In this document: piece by piece, positions 20,716 through 29,841 of the stretch
Layout of the letters: every line of letters begins with the position of its first letter
Numbering within the stretch: the stretch's first letter is position 1
NCBI RefSeq assembly: GCF_023242365.1
Contig: NZ_JALLIX010000011.1
Span: forward strand, 1-64,000
Direction of reading: 5' to 3'
Source of the DNA: Pseudomonas sp. MWU13-2100
GTDB taxonomy: Bacteria > Pseudomonadota > Gammaproteobacteria > Pseudomonadales > Pseudomonadaceae
Length of the DNA: 64,000 nt
Made by a program: the position numbers and the translations under genes
The notes under the pieces: generated by a model
Told to the model about the DNA's origin: nothing
Seen by the model: the letters and a program-made list of their open reading frames with translations, nothing else
Databases searched by the model: none

Positions 20716-21540
20716 TCATACCTGGGTGGTGCGCAATTTTTCGCTGCGTCCGCGCAGCCACTCCAGGGTCAGCAGCAGGATCACCGAGAAGGCAATCAGC
20801 AGGGTCGCCGCCGCGGCGATGGTCGGGCTGAGGTTCTCGCGAATGCCACTGAACATCTGCCGGGGCAAGGTTGCCTGTTCCGGGCCGGCGAGGAACAGGG
20901 TCACCACCACTTCGTCGAACGAGGTCGCAAAGGCAAACAGCGCCCCGGAAATCACCCCCGGCGCGATCAGCGGCAAGGTCACCCGGCGGAACGCCGTCAG
21001 GGGCGAGGCCCCCAGGCTGGCAGCAGCGCGCACCAGGTTGTGATTGAAGCCTTGCAAGGTCGCCGACACGGTGATGATCACAAAGGGCACACCCAACACC
21101 GCATGCACCACGATCAACGAGAAGAAACTGTTGCCCAGCCCCAGCGGGGCGAAGAACAGGTAGCTGGCCACGCCGATGATCACCACCGGCACCACCATGG
21201 GCGAGATCACCAGGGCCATCACCAGCGGCTTGCCCGGGAAGTCGCCACGGGTCAGGCCGATCGCCGCCAGGGTCCCGAAGACCATCGCCAGCGCCGTGGC
21301 CGCCGGGGCGACAATGATGCTGTTGCGCAAGGCCCGCATCCATTCCGCCGAGGCGAAGAAGTCCTGGTACCAGTGCAGCGAGAAGCCTTGCAGCGGGTAG
21401 ACCAGGAAACTGCCCGAGTTGAACGAAAGCGGGATGATCACCAGCACCGGCAGGATCAGAAACAGCAGGATCAAGCCGCACAGAATGCGCGAACCGTAGA
21501 ACCAGACCCGCTCGACGGGCGACATGTAGGGACTCAGCAT
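20716..21540 (-). CDS. agtD: ABC transporter permease (PotC-like), AgtD
   Basis: Inner-membrane permease of a polyamine/opine-type ABC importer, 274 residues with about six helices. The EAA-like cytoplasmic loop is visible as RAAASLGASPLTAFRRVTLPLIAPG (key residues AASLG, F, P). Gene order ATPase-binding protein-permease-permease next to a two-component system and rpe matches P. aeruginosa agtABCD, which imports GABA and 5-aminovalerate. The substrate here is inferred from that synteny. Confidence 0.88.
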   Translation of the reverse strand: MLSPYMSPVERVWFYGSRILCGLILLFLILPVLVIIPLSFNSGSFLVYPLQGFSLHWYQDFFASAEWMRALRNSIIVAPAATALAMVFGTLAAIGLTRGDFPGKPLVMALVISPMVVPVVIIGVASYLFFAPLGLGNSFFSLIVVHAVLGVPFVIITVSATLQGFNHNLVRAAASLGASPLTAFRRVTLPLIAPGVISGALFAFATSFDEVVVTLFLAGPEQATLPRQMFSGIRENLSPTIAAAATLLIAFSVILLLTLEWLRGRSEKLRTTQV

Positions 21541-21552
21541 TTCTTATTCTCC

Positions 21553-22800
21553 TTAGCTCAGGCGCAGGCGGCTGGCGCCGACCAACCGGCTGTAAATCAG
21601 GTACAGGATCACGGTCGCCAACAGCAGCAAGCCACCCAGGGCGGTCGCCATGCCCCAGTTGATGCTGGTGTTGGTGTAGAACGCCACGAAGTAGCTGACC
21701 ATTTGGTCGTTCGGGCTACCGAGCAATGCCGGGGTGATGTAGTAACCAATCGCCAGGATGAACACCAGCAGGCAACCCGCGCCTACGCCGGCATAGGTCT
21801 GTGGGAAGTACACCCGCCAGAAGCTGGCGAACGGATGACAACCCAGGGAAATCGCCGCGCGCATGTAGGTTGGCGAGATGCCTTTCATCACGCTGTAGAT
21901 CGGCAGGATCATGAACGGCAGCAGGATGTGCACCATCGAGATGTAGACCCCCGTGCGGTTGAACACCAGCTCGAGGGGTTTGTCGATCACCCCCATGGCC
22001 ATCAACGCGCTGTTGATCAGACCGCCGGACTGCAGCAGCACGATCCAGGCCGCGACCCGCACCAGGATCGAGGTCCAGAACGGCAGCAGGACGAGGATCA
22101 TCAACAGGTTGCTTTGCCGTGACGGCAGATTCGCCAGCAGGTAGGCCAGCGGGTAGGCCAGCACCAGACAAATGGCGGTGATCACCAGGCCCATCCAGAA
22201 GGTGCGGGCAAAGATGTCGAGGTAGATCGCCTGATCCGGGGTGGCCGGGGCCAATTCGCCGAGGTCGTCGATCCGATGGTCGACGGCTGCCAGCAGGTAG
22301 TACGGCGTGATGCTGCTGGTATTGCGCCGGATCACCTGCCAGTACGCCGGATCGCCCCAGCGCTCGTCGAGGGCTTCCAGTGCTTCTTTATAGGAGGCCG
22401 GTTCGGTCTTGAACGGCAAGGCTCGCGCGGTCTTGGTCAACAGGCTGCGATAGCCGGCCAGTTCCATGTTCAGGCGCTTGGACAGATCGCCCAGGGTCTG
22501 ATTCTTGTGGGCCTCGCCGAGATCCTCGCTCAAGGCCTTGTAAACCGGCTCGCCGGGCAAACTCTTGCCGTCCCAGGCGGCGACGGCGGCCACTGTGCGC
22601 GGCATGGCGCCGACCACTTCCGGGTTACCGACACTTTTGTAGAGCAGCGCCACGATGGGCACCAGGAACACCAGCAACAGAAACAGCACCAGCGGTGCAA
22701 TCAAGGCCTGGGACTTCCAGCGGTTGACCCGCTCGGCATGCGCCAGGCGCTGCTTCAAGGTGGGACTGGTGACCTCGTTCAGAGGAACGGTGAGGGCCAT
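21553..22800 (-). CDS. agtC: ABC transporter permease (PotB-like), AgtC
   Basis: First permease of the importer. The 415-residue protein is longer than PotB because of an N-terminal extension and a large periplasmic loop (about 65-195) after the first helix (LIAPLVLFLLLVFLVPIVALLY). The membrane domain (about 200-410) holds the EAA loop RAAISLGCHPFASFWRVYFP. I use the ATG at 22800 (MALTVPLNE); 27 upstream codons look non-coding. 12 nt separate it from agtD. Confidence 0.88.
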   Translation of the reverse strand: MALTVPLNEVTSPTLKQRLAHAERVNRWKSQALIAPLVLFLLLVFLVPIVALLYKSVGNPEVVGAMPRTVAAVAAWDGKSLPGEPVYKALSEDLGEAHKNQTLGDLSKRLNMELAGYRSLLTKTARALPFKTEPASYKEALEALDERWGDPAYWQVIRRNTSSITPYYLLAAVDHRIDDLGELAPATPDQAIYLDIFARTFWMGLVITAICLVLAYPLAYLLANLPSRQSNLLMILVLLPFWTSILVRVAAWIVLLQSGGLINSALMAMGVIDKPLELVFNRTGVYISMVHILLPFMILPIYSVMKGISPTYMRAAISLGCHPFASFWRVYFPQTYAGVGAGCLLVFILAIGYYITPALLGSPNDQMVSYFVAFYTNTSINWGMATALGGLLLLATVILYLIYSRLVGASRLRLS

Positions 22801-22908
22801 GGCGAACTCCGGAATTCTTTTATTGTTACAGCGGGTGGCGTCCCGTTTCGAGACACCGCCTGTTGTTCTTCTGAAACACACAAACCCAACGGGCTGAACG
22901 CAAGCCCT

Positions 22909-22991
22909 TGTGGGAGCCGGCTTGCCGGCGATGAGGCCCTGGAGCCTTGCGTCGTTTTTTGAACGCCATCGCCAGCAAGCTGGCTCCTACA
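22909..22991. repeat. REP pair between agtB and agtC
   Basis: TGTGGGAGCCGGCTTGCCGGCGATG and CATCGCCAGCAAGCTGGCTCCTACA form an inverted REP doublet in the 223-bp gap inside the agt operon. It may stabilise the agtAB part of the transcript, which would fit a higher need for the binding protein. Confidence 0.9.
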
Positions 22992-23023
22992 GGGTTATGC
23001 AGCGTCTGTCGGACCGTGTTCTG

Positions 23024-24064
23024 TTACTTGGCCGCCCAGGCGTTGAAGCGCTGCTCCAGCTGCTCACCGTTGTCCGCCCAGAAGCCCACATCGATCTGCA
23101 CTTGGTTGGCGATGTTTTCCGGGGTGGTCGGCATATCTTTCAAGATCGCCTTATCAAGCAACGGTACCGCCTGGGTGTTGGCCGGACCGTAGGCGATGTT
23201 TTCCGAGTAGATCTTCTGCTGCGGCGGTGCCACCGAGAACGCGATGAATTTCTTCGCGGCTTCGAGACGCTCGCCTTTCAAGCCTTTTGGAATCGCCCAG
23301 GAGTCGAAGTCATAGACGCCGCCGTTCCAGACGACCTTCAGGTTGCTTTCCTTCTGTACCGCGGCAATCCGCCCGTTGTAGGCCGAACTCATCACCACGT
23401 CGCCAGAGGCGAGATACTGCGGTGGCTGTGCACCGGCTTCCCACCACTGGATATTCGGCTTCAGTTCATCGAGCTTCTTGAACGCACGGTCCTGGCCATC
23501 CTTGCCCGCCAGTACCTTGTAAACGTCTTTCGGCGCCACGCCATCAGCCATCAAGGCGAATTCCAAGGTGTACTTGGCGCCCTTGCGCAGGCCACGCTTG
23601 CCCGGGAATTTCTTGGTGTCCCAGAAATCGGCCCAACTGGTCGGTGCGGTTTTCACTTTGTCGGCGTTGTAGGCCAGGACCGTCGACCAGACGAAGAAGC
23701 CAACACCACAAGGCTGGATCGCACCCTTGACGTAGTCTGCGCCCTTGCCGAACAGCGCCGGGTCGAGCGGCTCGAACATGTCTTCGTCGCAACCGCGGGA
23801 CAGCTCGGGCGACTCGACCTCCACCAGGTCCCAGGACACGCTCTTGGTATCGACCATGGCCTTGACCTTGGCCATCTCACCGTTGTACTCGCCGGCCACG
23901 ATCTTGCCCTTGCCCGCCGCCTCCCACGGCGCATAGAACGCCTTGACCTGTGCGGCCTTGTTCGCGCCACCAAAGGACACCACGGTCAGGTCAGTCGCCG
24001 CCATGGCATTTGCCGCGCACATCAGCCCAAGGGTCAGGGCGCTGAATTTCAGGGATTTAAGCAT
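23024..24064 (-). CDS. agtB: Periplasmic substrate-binding protein (PotD-like), AgtB
   Basis: Extracellular solute-binding protein of the spermidine/putrescine type, 346 residues. It begins with a clear signal peptide (MLKSLKFSALTLGLMCAANAMA, cut near residue 22). Mature motifs such as LTVVSFGGANKAAQ at the start and SWDLVEVE, AYNADK and YLASGDVVMSSAYNGR further on fit this family. It is expected to bind GABA or 5-aminovalerate by synteny. It is encoded between agtA (69-nt gap) and the REP-containing gap before agtC. Confidence 0.9.
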   Translation of the reverse strand: MLKSLKFSALTLGLMCAANAMAATDLTVVSFGGANKAAQVKAFYAPWEAAGKGKIVAGEYNGEMAKVKAMVDTKSVSWDLVEVESPELSRGCDEDMFEPLDPALFGKGADYVKGAIQPCGVGFFVWSTVLAYNADKVKTAPTSWADFWDTKKFPGKRGLRKGAKYTLEFALMADGVAPKDVYKVLAGKDGQDRAFKKLDELKPNIQWWEAGAQPPQYLASGDVVMSSAYNGRIAAVQKESNLKVVWNGGVYDFDSWAIPKGLKGERLEAAKKFIAFSVAPPQQKIYSENIAYGPANTQAVPLLDKAILKDMPTTPENIANQVQIDVGFWADNGEQLEQRFNAWAAK

Positions 24065-24133
24065 TTATTCTTCTCTCCACAGTGCAGGTTGGTGAAGCAC
24101 GGGGCGATGGATTCGCCTCTTGGGTTACCGCGC

Positions 24134-25258
24134 TCAGCTGGCGTCCAGTAATGGATCGAGCGCGCGAACGTGCTCCACCTGCCAGCCGAGAGGTACTACG
24201 TCGCCGACCGCCAGGGCTGGGTCCAGCTCGGCAATGGGCTGTTTCACGAAAAAATCGGTCTTGCCGCAGACTTCCAGGCGCACGCGCACGTGGTCGCCCA
24301 GGTAGATGAACTCGGCCACGCGGCCCGAGAAGCGGTTCACGCAGGACTCGCTGGAGCCGTTGAGGCTGATACGTTCCGGGCGGATCGACAGGGTCACCGG
24401 CTCGCCGGTCTTGCCGACGTTCACCGCCAGCGCCTCGACCTTCTCGCCACGGCCGAGCTCGACCACGCAGCGATCACCGGTGTGGCTGTGCAGGCGGCCG
24501 TTGAGGCGGTTGTTCTCACCGATGAAGTTGGCGACAAAGGTGTTCTTCGGTTCTTCGTAGAGGGTCCGCGGCGGTGCGATCTGCTGGATCTCGCCCTGGT
24601 GGAACACCGCCACGCGGTCGGACATGGTCAGGGCTTCGCCCTGGTCGTGGGTCACGTAGACCACAGTCACGCCGAGGCGTTGGTGCAGATGCTTGATTTC
24701 CATCTGCATGTGTTCGCGCAACTGTTTGTCCAGCGCACCGAGGGGCTCGTCCATCAGTACCAACTGGGGTTCGAACACCAGGGCCCGGGCCAAGGCTACC
24801 CGCTGTTGCTGGCCGCCGGACAACTGCGCCGGGTAGCGCTGGGCGAACTTGTCGAGTTGGACCATGCCCAGCACCCGCTTGACCCGCTCGCTGACGTCGG
24901 TCTTGCTCAAGCCACGGACGGTCAACGGAAACGCCAGGTTCTCGGCGACGGTCATGTGCGGAAACAGCGCGTAGTTCTGGAACACCATGCCGATGTCGCG
25001 TTTGTGCGGCGGGACATTGTTGATGGAGCGACCGGCCAACAGGATCTCGCCGGCGGTCGGGGTTTCGAACCCGGCCAGCATCATCAGGCTGGTGGTCTTG
25101 CCGGAGCCGGAAGGCCCGAGCAGGGTAAGGAATTCGCCCTTGCGAATGTCCAGGTTGAGGTCTTTGACGATCAGGTTCTCACCGTCGTAGCTTTTTTGTA
25201 CGCCACGAAAGCTGACCAGTACATCGTTCGCCCCAGCGCTTGAATCGACCTCGCTCAT
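24134..25258 (-). CDS. agtA: ABC transporter ATP-binding protein (PotA-like), AgtA
   Basis: ATPase of the importer, 374 residues. It has Walker A GPSGSGKTT (48-56), Q-loop in FQNYALFPHM, signature LSGGQQQR, Walker B LVLMDEPLGALD, the switch histidine in THDQ, and a C-terminal TOBE domain (about 290-365). It is the first gene of agtABCD. A perfect 16-bp dyad lies 110 nt upstream of its start. Confidence 0.93.
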   Translation of the reverse strand: MSEVDSSAGANDVLVSFRGVQKSYDGENLIVKDLNLDIRKGEFLTLLGPSGSGKTTSLMMLAGFETPTAGEILLAGRSINNVPPHKRDIGMVFQNYALFPHMTVAENLAFPLTVRGLSKTDVSERVKRVLGMVQLDKFAQRYPAQLSGGQQQRVALARALVFEPQLVLMDEPLGALDKQLREHMQMEIKHLHQRLGVTVVYVTHDQGEALTMSDRVAVFHQGEIQQIAPPRTLYEEPKNTFVANFIGENNRLNGRLHSHTGDRCVVELGRGEKVEALAVNVGKTGEPVTLSIRPERISLNGSSESCVNRFSGRVAEFIYLGDHVRVRLEVCGKTDFFVKQPIAELDPALAVGDVVPLGWQVEHVRALDPLLDAS

Positions 25259-25368
25259 ACCCTCACCTTTTTGTTTTGGACTGCCGTGGAGCTAAGCCTA
25301 GTGAAGGCTCGCGGCAGCGCAAATCGGGGGGCCGGAGAGATTGGCCTCAGCCGTCTGGAAGAATTGGG

Positions 25369-25384
25369 GTAGGGATCGCCCTAC
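25369..25384. promoter_or_regulatory. Perfect dyad, candidate AgtR operator of agtA
   Basis: GTAGGG and CCCTAC form a perfect inverted repeat with a 4-nt centre. NarL/LuxR-type response regulators such as AgtR bind short inverted hexamers with small spacers. The position upstream of agtABCD and next to agtR makes it the best operator candidate. Binding is inferred. Confidence 0.5.
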
Positions 25385-25496
25385 AAAGATGGCGGGTTTG
25401 GATAAGCCCGCAAGCCGTTCTCGACGGCGAGGCCCGGAACAGCGTCAAAAGACAACCCGAACCTGTCGCAAATGGATATGTGCGCGGGTTTTCTTT

Positions 25497-25580
25497 TGTA
25501 GGAGCCGGCTTGCGGGCGATGAGGCCCGTGAATCCTGCATCGCTCTTTCGGCCGCCATCGCCGGCAAGCCGGCGCCTACA
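25497..25580. repeat. REP pair downstream of agtR
   Basis: TGTAGGAGCCGGCTTGCGGGCGATG is mirrored by CATCGCCGGCAAGCCGGCGCCTACA, ending 33 nt after the agtR stop. Confidence 0.9.
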
Positions 25581-25612
25581 GAGACCGTGTTGTTTACAGA
25601 GGGGGCGCCTGT

Positions 25613-26242
25613 TCAGAGCAGCTTGTGCTCCATCGCGTATTTCACCAGTTCGGCCAGGGAGGTGATGTTGAGTTTCTGCATCAAGCGCGCCTTGTGGGTG
25701 CTGATGGTCTTGCTGCTCAAGGCCAATTGCTGGGCGATGTCGTTGACGTTGGCGCCCTGGGCCAGGCGTTCGAAGACCGAGAACTCACGCTCCGAGAGCA
25801 AGGCGTGCAGTGGCCGCGAATCGGTCAGGCCGACTTCGAAGACCATGCGGTCGGCCAGGTCCGGATCAATGTAGCGCCCCCCGGCCGCGACCTTGCGGAT
25901 CGCCGTCAGCAACAGCGCCGGGTCGCTGTCCTTGGTGGCGTAGCCGGCGGCACCGATCTTGAGCGCACGCGCCGCCATCTGCGCCTCGTCGTGCATGGAC
26001 AGCACCAGGATCGCCGGCGGATTGTTCAACGCACGAATCCGCGGGATCGCCTCCAGACCATTCACGCCGGGCATGGAAATGTCCAGCAGGACCACTTCGC
26101 AGGGCGTCTGGCGCAGGACTTCGAGCAGTTGTTCGCCATTGCTGGCCTCCCCCACCACGGACAGGTCCTTGGCCAGGCCGATCAACTGCTTGATGCCCTC
26201 GCGGACAATGGTATGGTCTTCGGCTACCAATACGCGGATCAC
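25613..26242 (-). CDS. agtR: LuxR/NarL-family response regulator, AgtR
   Basis: Two-component response regulator, 209 residues. The receiver domain (1-120) has the phosphoacceptor D54 (VLLDISMPG) and acidic pair E8-D9. The LuxR-type helix-turn-helix (about 145-209) has the segment ANVNDIAQQLALSSKTISTHKARLMQKL. Its partner kinase lies 133 nt upstream. By synteny it is AgtR, which in P. aeruginosa activates agtABCD and was also linked to sensing of peptidoglycan or GlcNAc and to pyocyanin. Confidence 0.9.
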   Translation of the reverse strand: MIRVLVAEDHTIVREGIKQLIGLAKDLSVVGEASNGEQLLEVLRQTPCEVVLLDISMPGVNGLEAIPRIRALNNPPAILVLSMHDEAQMAARALKIGAAGYATKDSDPALLLTAIRKVAAGGRYIDPDLADRMVFEVGLTDSRPLHALLSEREFSVFERLAQGANVNDIAQQLALSSKTISTHKARLMQKLNITSLAELVKYAMEHKLL

Positions 26243-26270
26243 GTTTATCTCCAGGTTGAGTCAGTCGGAC

Positions 26271-26363
26271 CGCTATCGCCGGCAAGCCGCTGCCCACAGT
26301 ATCAGGTGTATGCAGCAGCACCCTTCGGCACAGACACTGTGGGAGCCGGCTTGCCGGCGATAG
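26271..26363. repeat. REP pair between agtS and agtR
   Basis: ATCGCCGGCAAGCCGCTGCCCACA and TGTGGGAGCCGGCTTGCCGGCGAT are arranged tail-to-tail, the opposite orientation to the other doublets here, inside the agtS-agtR gap. Confidence 0.88.
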
Positions 26364-26375
26364 GGCCATCAAGGC

Positions 26376-28769
26376 CTACACATCCAACGGCACTCGGGCG
26401 CAGAGGGTCGTCCCCTCACCCACCACGCTTTCCAGGCGCAGCGTGCCGCCGAGCATCAACACCCGCTCACGCATACCCACCACCCCAAAGGAGGTCGGCC
26501 TGCCACTGGCGGAGACGAATCCTACGCCATCATCACTGACGGTCAGGCATAAATCGCCGCCCTCAATGGCCAGTGTCAATTCAACAGTATGCGCCTGGGC
26601 ATGGCGCATGACATTGGTCAGTGCTTCCTGGAGGATACGGAACAGGCCAATGGCTTTCGCATCGCTGAGGGCCGGCAGATGCTCCGGCACTTGCACCAGG
26701 CAGGGAATCTGCGTCCGCGCCTCGAACCGCCGGGCCTGCCACTCGATGGCCGAGGCAATCCCGGCGTCGAGAATCGGTGGGCGCAAGGCCGTCGCTACAT
26801 CCCGGACCAGTTGGAACAACTGGGCAATCAGCTTCTTCATGCTGTTGAGCCGGTCATTCAAGCCGGGATCGAGCTGGGCATAGGCCAACTCGCACATGGA
26901 CGTTTCCAGCTTGAGCACCGTCAACATCTGCCCCAGCTCGTCATGAACTTCCCGGGCGATGCGGGCCTTTTCCTCTTCACGGACGCTTTCCAGGTGAGCC
27001 GACAGCTCGCGCAACTGTTCGCGGGACGCCGCCAGTTCCAGTTCGATGCGCTTGCTTTCACTGATATCCCAGACGATGCCGTCCCAGACCACGGTGCCAT
27101 CCTCGAGCCGACGACTGATGGCCTTGATCTCAGCCCAGCGCTGCCGGCCTTCGCGGGTCATGATCCGACCTTGCCAGGACCAGTCGCTGTCCGCATCCAG
27201 CGCCCGATCCTGGGTCTGGTGGTAACCGGCCTTGTCGTCCGGATGCACCAGGCTGCGCAAGCCGATCTCCTGCCGGCGCAGAGTCGCCGGGGCATAACCG
27301 ACCAGGCTCTCACTGCCTTCGCTGATATAGGGAAAATGCAGTTCGCCGGTCAGCGGTACCCGCTCCAGACGAAACACCAGGCCCGGCACATTGGCCGCTA
27401 TCGCCTTCAACCGCGCCTCGCTTTCCTGCGCCGCCGCCAGTGCACGGCGACGCTCGGTGACGTCATTGAGGTAGACCACCAGGTATTCCCCCCCGCGAAA
27501 GCGCAGGAAGCTCAACGACACATCGGCCGGCAGGATGCTGCCATCGGCGCGAACGCATTGGGTTTCCAGGCTTTGCGGGCTTTCCTCGCTGGCCCGGGCA
27601 CGCTTCCACAGGTTCAGCCAGCGGTCCATGTGCAGGTTCGGATCGAAGTCGATCAAGGGGCGGTCGAACACCCCGCCCGGCGGATAACCGAGCATCTCTT
27701 CCGCCGCCCGGTTGGCATAACGGACGTGGCTGTCCCAGTTGACCCAGAGAATCCCCACCGTGCTCTGGTCAATGGAGAACTGGGTCAGGCGCAGGGCCTC
27801 TTCGCTCGCCTCACGCCGGGCCAGGGCTTCCCGGGCCGCGAGCAGTTCATGCTCCAGGCCGTGCTGTTGACGACGCAGCCAGAAGACGATGGCCAGGCCA
27901 GCCAGCAGCAGCACCGCCAGCAGCAGGCAGAGGTTTTGCCAGAAGCCCGGCGACTCGGTCAGGCGCGGATACTTCGGTTGCAACCAGCGGGCGTGCAGCT
28001 GCTCCAGATCCCGCGCCGGGATCGTATGCAGAGCCGTCTCCACGACACCGGCCAGTTCCGGCCAGTCGCGCCGTGTCGCCACTCGCAGCAGCTGCGGCAA
28101 GCCGATATCACCGACCACTGCCAGCCCGGCGAACTCCTCCTCATTGGACAGGCGGCTGAGCTGCGCCTCATCGATCACCGCGTAGCGCGCCTGCTGGCTC
28201 GTCAACAATTGCAGGGCCTGGCGCTCCAGCGGCACACCCTGCAGATTGAGGTTGGGGTAGGTGTTGCGCAGGTAATCGGCGACCGTACTGGGCATGCGCA
28301 CGGCCACGCGGGTCTGGCTGTCGAGTTTTTCCAGCTCCACCGCGCCGGCGCCGTTGCGTTCGCCCACCACCAGTTGCGGTACACGCATGTAAGGATCGGA
28401 GAACAACCATAGGCGCAGCCCCGCCGGGGTCTGGGTCAGCCCCGGCGCGAGGTCGATCTCGCCCTCGCGCAAGGCTTTTTCCAGTTGTACCTGATCGGGA
28501 AAGTTACGCCAGGTCAGCTCGATATCGAGGTTCTTGGCGATCCAGGCCATAAGCTCCACATTGGCCCCGGACAAGCGCTGCAGCCGACGGTCATATTGCG
28601 CATACGGTGCCTGCAGGACCAGGCCGACCCGCAGCTCGCGGTGCTGGTCGAGCCACTCGCGCTGCTCGCCGGACCAGGCAATGCCCTGCCCATGGGGAGC
28701 AGGCGCCGCCCAGGCAATCAAGGGAAAACACAAACAGCCGATAACCCACAGGCAGCAAAACCGTATCAT
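26376..28769 (-). CDS. agtS: Hybrid-architecture sensor histidine kinase, AgtS
   Basis: Membrane sensor kinase, 797 residues. A signal peptide (1-22) is followed by a periplasmic solute-binding-protein-like domain (about 45-260), one membrane helix (about 275-297, LCLLLAVLLLAGLAIVFW), two PAS domains (about 330-450 and 450-580), a HisKA_3 segment with H609 in AREVHDELGQ, and a HATPase domain with SDDGVGF. A kinase with a binding-protein sensor next to an ABC importer suggests direct ligand detection. I use the ATG at 28769; a TTG seven codons upstream is less likely. Confidence 0.88.
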   Translation of the reverse strand: MIRFCCLWVIGCLCFPLIAWAAPAPHGQGIAWSGEQREWLDQHRELRVGLVLQAPYAQYDRRLQRLSGANVELMAWIAKNLDIELTWRNFPDQVQLEKALREGEIDLAPGLTQTPAGLRLWLFSDPYMRVPQLVVGERNGAGAVELEKLDSQTRVAVRMPSTVADYLRNTYPNLNLQGVPLERQALQLLTSQQARYAVIDEAQLSRLSNEEEFAGLAVVGDIGLPQLLRVATRRDWPELAGVVETALHTIPARDLEQLHARWLQPKYPRLTESPGFWQNLCLLLAVLLLAGLAIVFWLRRQQHGLEHELLAAREALARREASEEALRLTQFSIDQSTVGILWVNWDSHVRYANRAAEEMLGYPPGGVFDRPLIDFDPNLHMDRWLNLWKRARASEESPQSLETQCVRADGSILPADVSLSFLRFRGGEYLVVYLNDVTERRRALAAAQESEARLKAIAANVPGLVFRLERVPLTGELHFPYISEGSESLVGYAPATLRRQEIGLRSLVHPDDKAGYHQTQDRALDADSDWSWQGRIMTREGRQRWAEIKAISRRLEDGTVVWDGIVWDISESKRIELELAASREQLRELSAHLESVREEEKARIAREVHDELGQMLTVLKLETSMCELAYAQLDPGLNDRLNSMKKLIAQLFQLVRDVATALRPPILDAGIASAIEWQARRFEARTQIPCLVQVPEHLPALSDAKAIGLFRILQEALTNVMRHAQAHTVELTLAIEGGDLCLTVSDDGVGFVSASGRPTSFGVVGMRERVLMLGGTLRLESVVGEGTTLCARVPLDV

Positions 28770-28841
28770 CCGACGCTCACACACTGACAAATGCTGACCA
28801 ACCCATTAGGCTGCCAGGATGACTCTGGCCTGGAAAATCCG

Positions 28842-29831
28842 ATGCCCCTTCTCTACCGCCTGGCACTGCCTGCGCTGTGCCTGTCACTGATACTACCCTG
28901 TGCCGCACCCGTCATGGCCGCCGACCCGACGCCGGACCCGGCGCAGAAGGCCGCCGACAAGCCAGTGGAGCGCCAGCCCCTGCTCGAGCGTAGCCAGGAA
29001 GACGCGACCGCGCTGGAACGACAATTGCCCCAGCAGGAACAACAGCAACTGCAAGCCGGCGGCGACAGCTTCCTGGCCTTGTGGAAACCGGCCAACACAG
29101 CTTCGCCCCTGGGCGCCGTGATCCTGATTCCCGGTGCCGGCGAAACCGCTGACTGGCCCCAGGTAATCGGTCCGTTGCGGCGCAAGTTCCCGGATGCCCA
29201 GTGGGGCAGTCTGAGCCTGACCCTGCCGGACCTGCAAAGCGATGCGATCCAGCCGCGGGTGGCCGAAGCGCCCAAGGCACCGGCGGCAACCACCAGCAAC
29301 AGCAAAGACGCCAGCACCACGGCCAAACCCATCGAACAGGCGGCCAGCGCCGAAGCCGAGGTGGTCGACCAGGCCGCCGCGCAAACCGCTGAAGATCAGC
29401 TGAAGGCCGATGCCGAACGGATCTTCGCACGAATCGACGCCGCAATTACCTACGCCAAACAGCAAAATGCCCGCAGCGTGGTCCTCCTGGGCCATGGCAC
29501 CGGCGCTTACTGGGCCGCCCGCTACATGAGCGAGAGGCCTTCGCCGCAGATCCAGAAACTGCTCCTGGTGGCCGCGCAGACACCGACCACGGCCCCACAG
29601 GACCTGGCCCAGATCACGCCAGGACTGAAACTGGCGACAGCAGACTTCTTCTACCAGGACCGACCGCTGGATCGCAAAGCCGCGTTGGAGCGATTGCAGG
29701 CCAGCAAGCGGCAGAAAACCTCGAGCTACAACCAGATTGCGCTGAAGGCCCTGCCGGGCAACGCCGGGCAGGAGCAGTTGTTCCGGCGCATCCGTGGCTG
29801 GTTGAGCCCGCAGGATGTGGGCGGCCTCTGA
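28842..29831 (+). CDS. DUF3530 alpha/beta-hydrolase-like exported protein
   Basis: The 329-residue protein has a signal peptide (MPLLYRLALPALCLSLILPCAAPVMA in two parts, cut near residue 26), an Ala/Gln/Lys-rich low-complexity insert (about 140-180) and an alpha/beta-hydrolase-like second half. The nucleophile elbow position reads LLGHGTGAYWAARY, so Thr stands where Ser is usual (GHGTG). Catalysis is therefore doubtful and the function unknown. It is divergent from agtS. The start at 28842 gives the signal peptide directly. Confidence 0.75.
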   Translation: MPLLYRLALPALCLSLILPCAAPVMAADPTPDPAQKAADKPVERQPLLERSQEDATALERQLPQQEQQQLQAGGDSFLALWKPANTASPLGAVILIPGAGETADWPQVIGPLRRKFPDAQWGSLSLTLPDLQSDAIQPRVAEAPKAPAATTSNSKDASTTAKPIEQAASAEAEVVDQAAAQTAEDQLKADAERIFARIDAAITYAKQQNARSVVLLGHGTGAYWAARYMSERPSPQIQKLLLVAAQTPTTAPQDLAQITPGLKLATADFFYQDRPLDRKAALERLQASKRQKTSSYNQIALKALPGNAGQEQLFRRIRGWLSPQDVGGL

Positions 29832-29841
29832 AGCGCGTCGC

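Larger units (their letters stand above)
25259..25612. other. 354-bp agtR-agtA intergenic region
   Basis: It has no gene. It holds the perfect dyad GTAGGG-ATCG-CCCTAC at 25369-25384 about 110 nt before agtA, and a REP doublet at 25497-25580 next to the agtR stop. I could not pick a convincing -35/-10 pair between the dyad and agtA. Confidence 0.7.
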
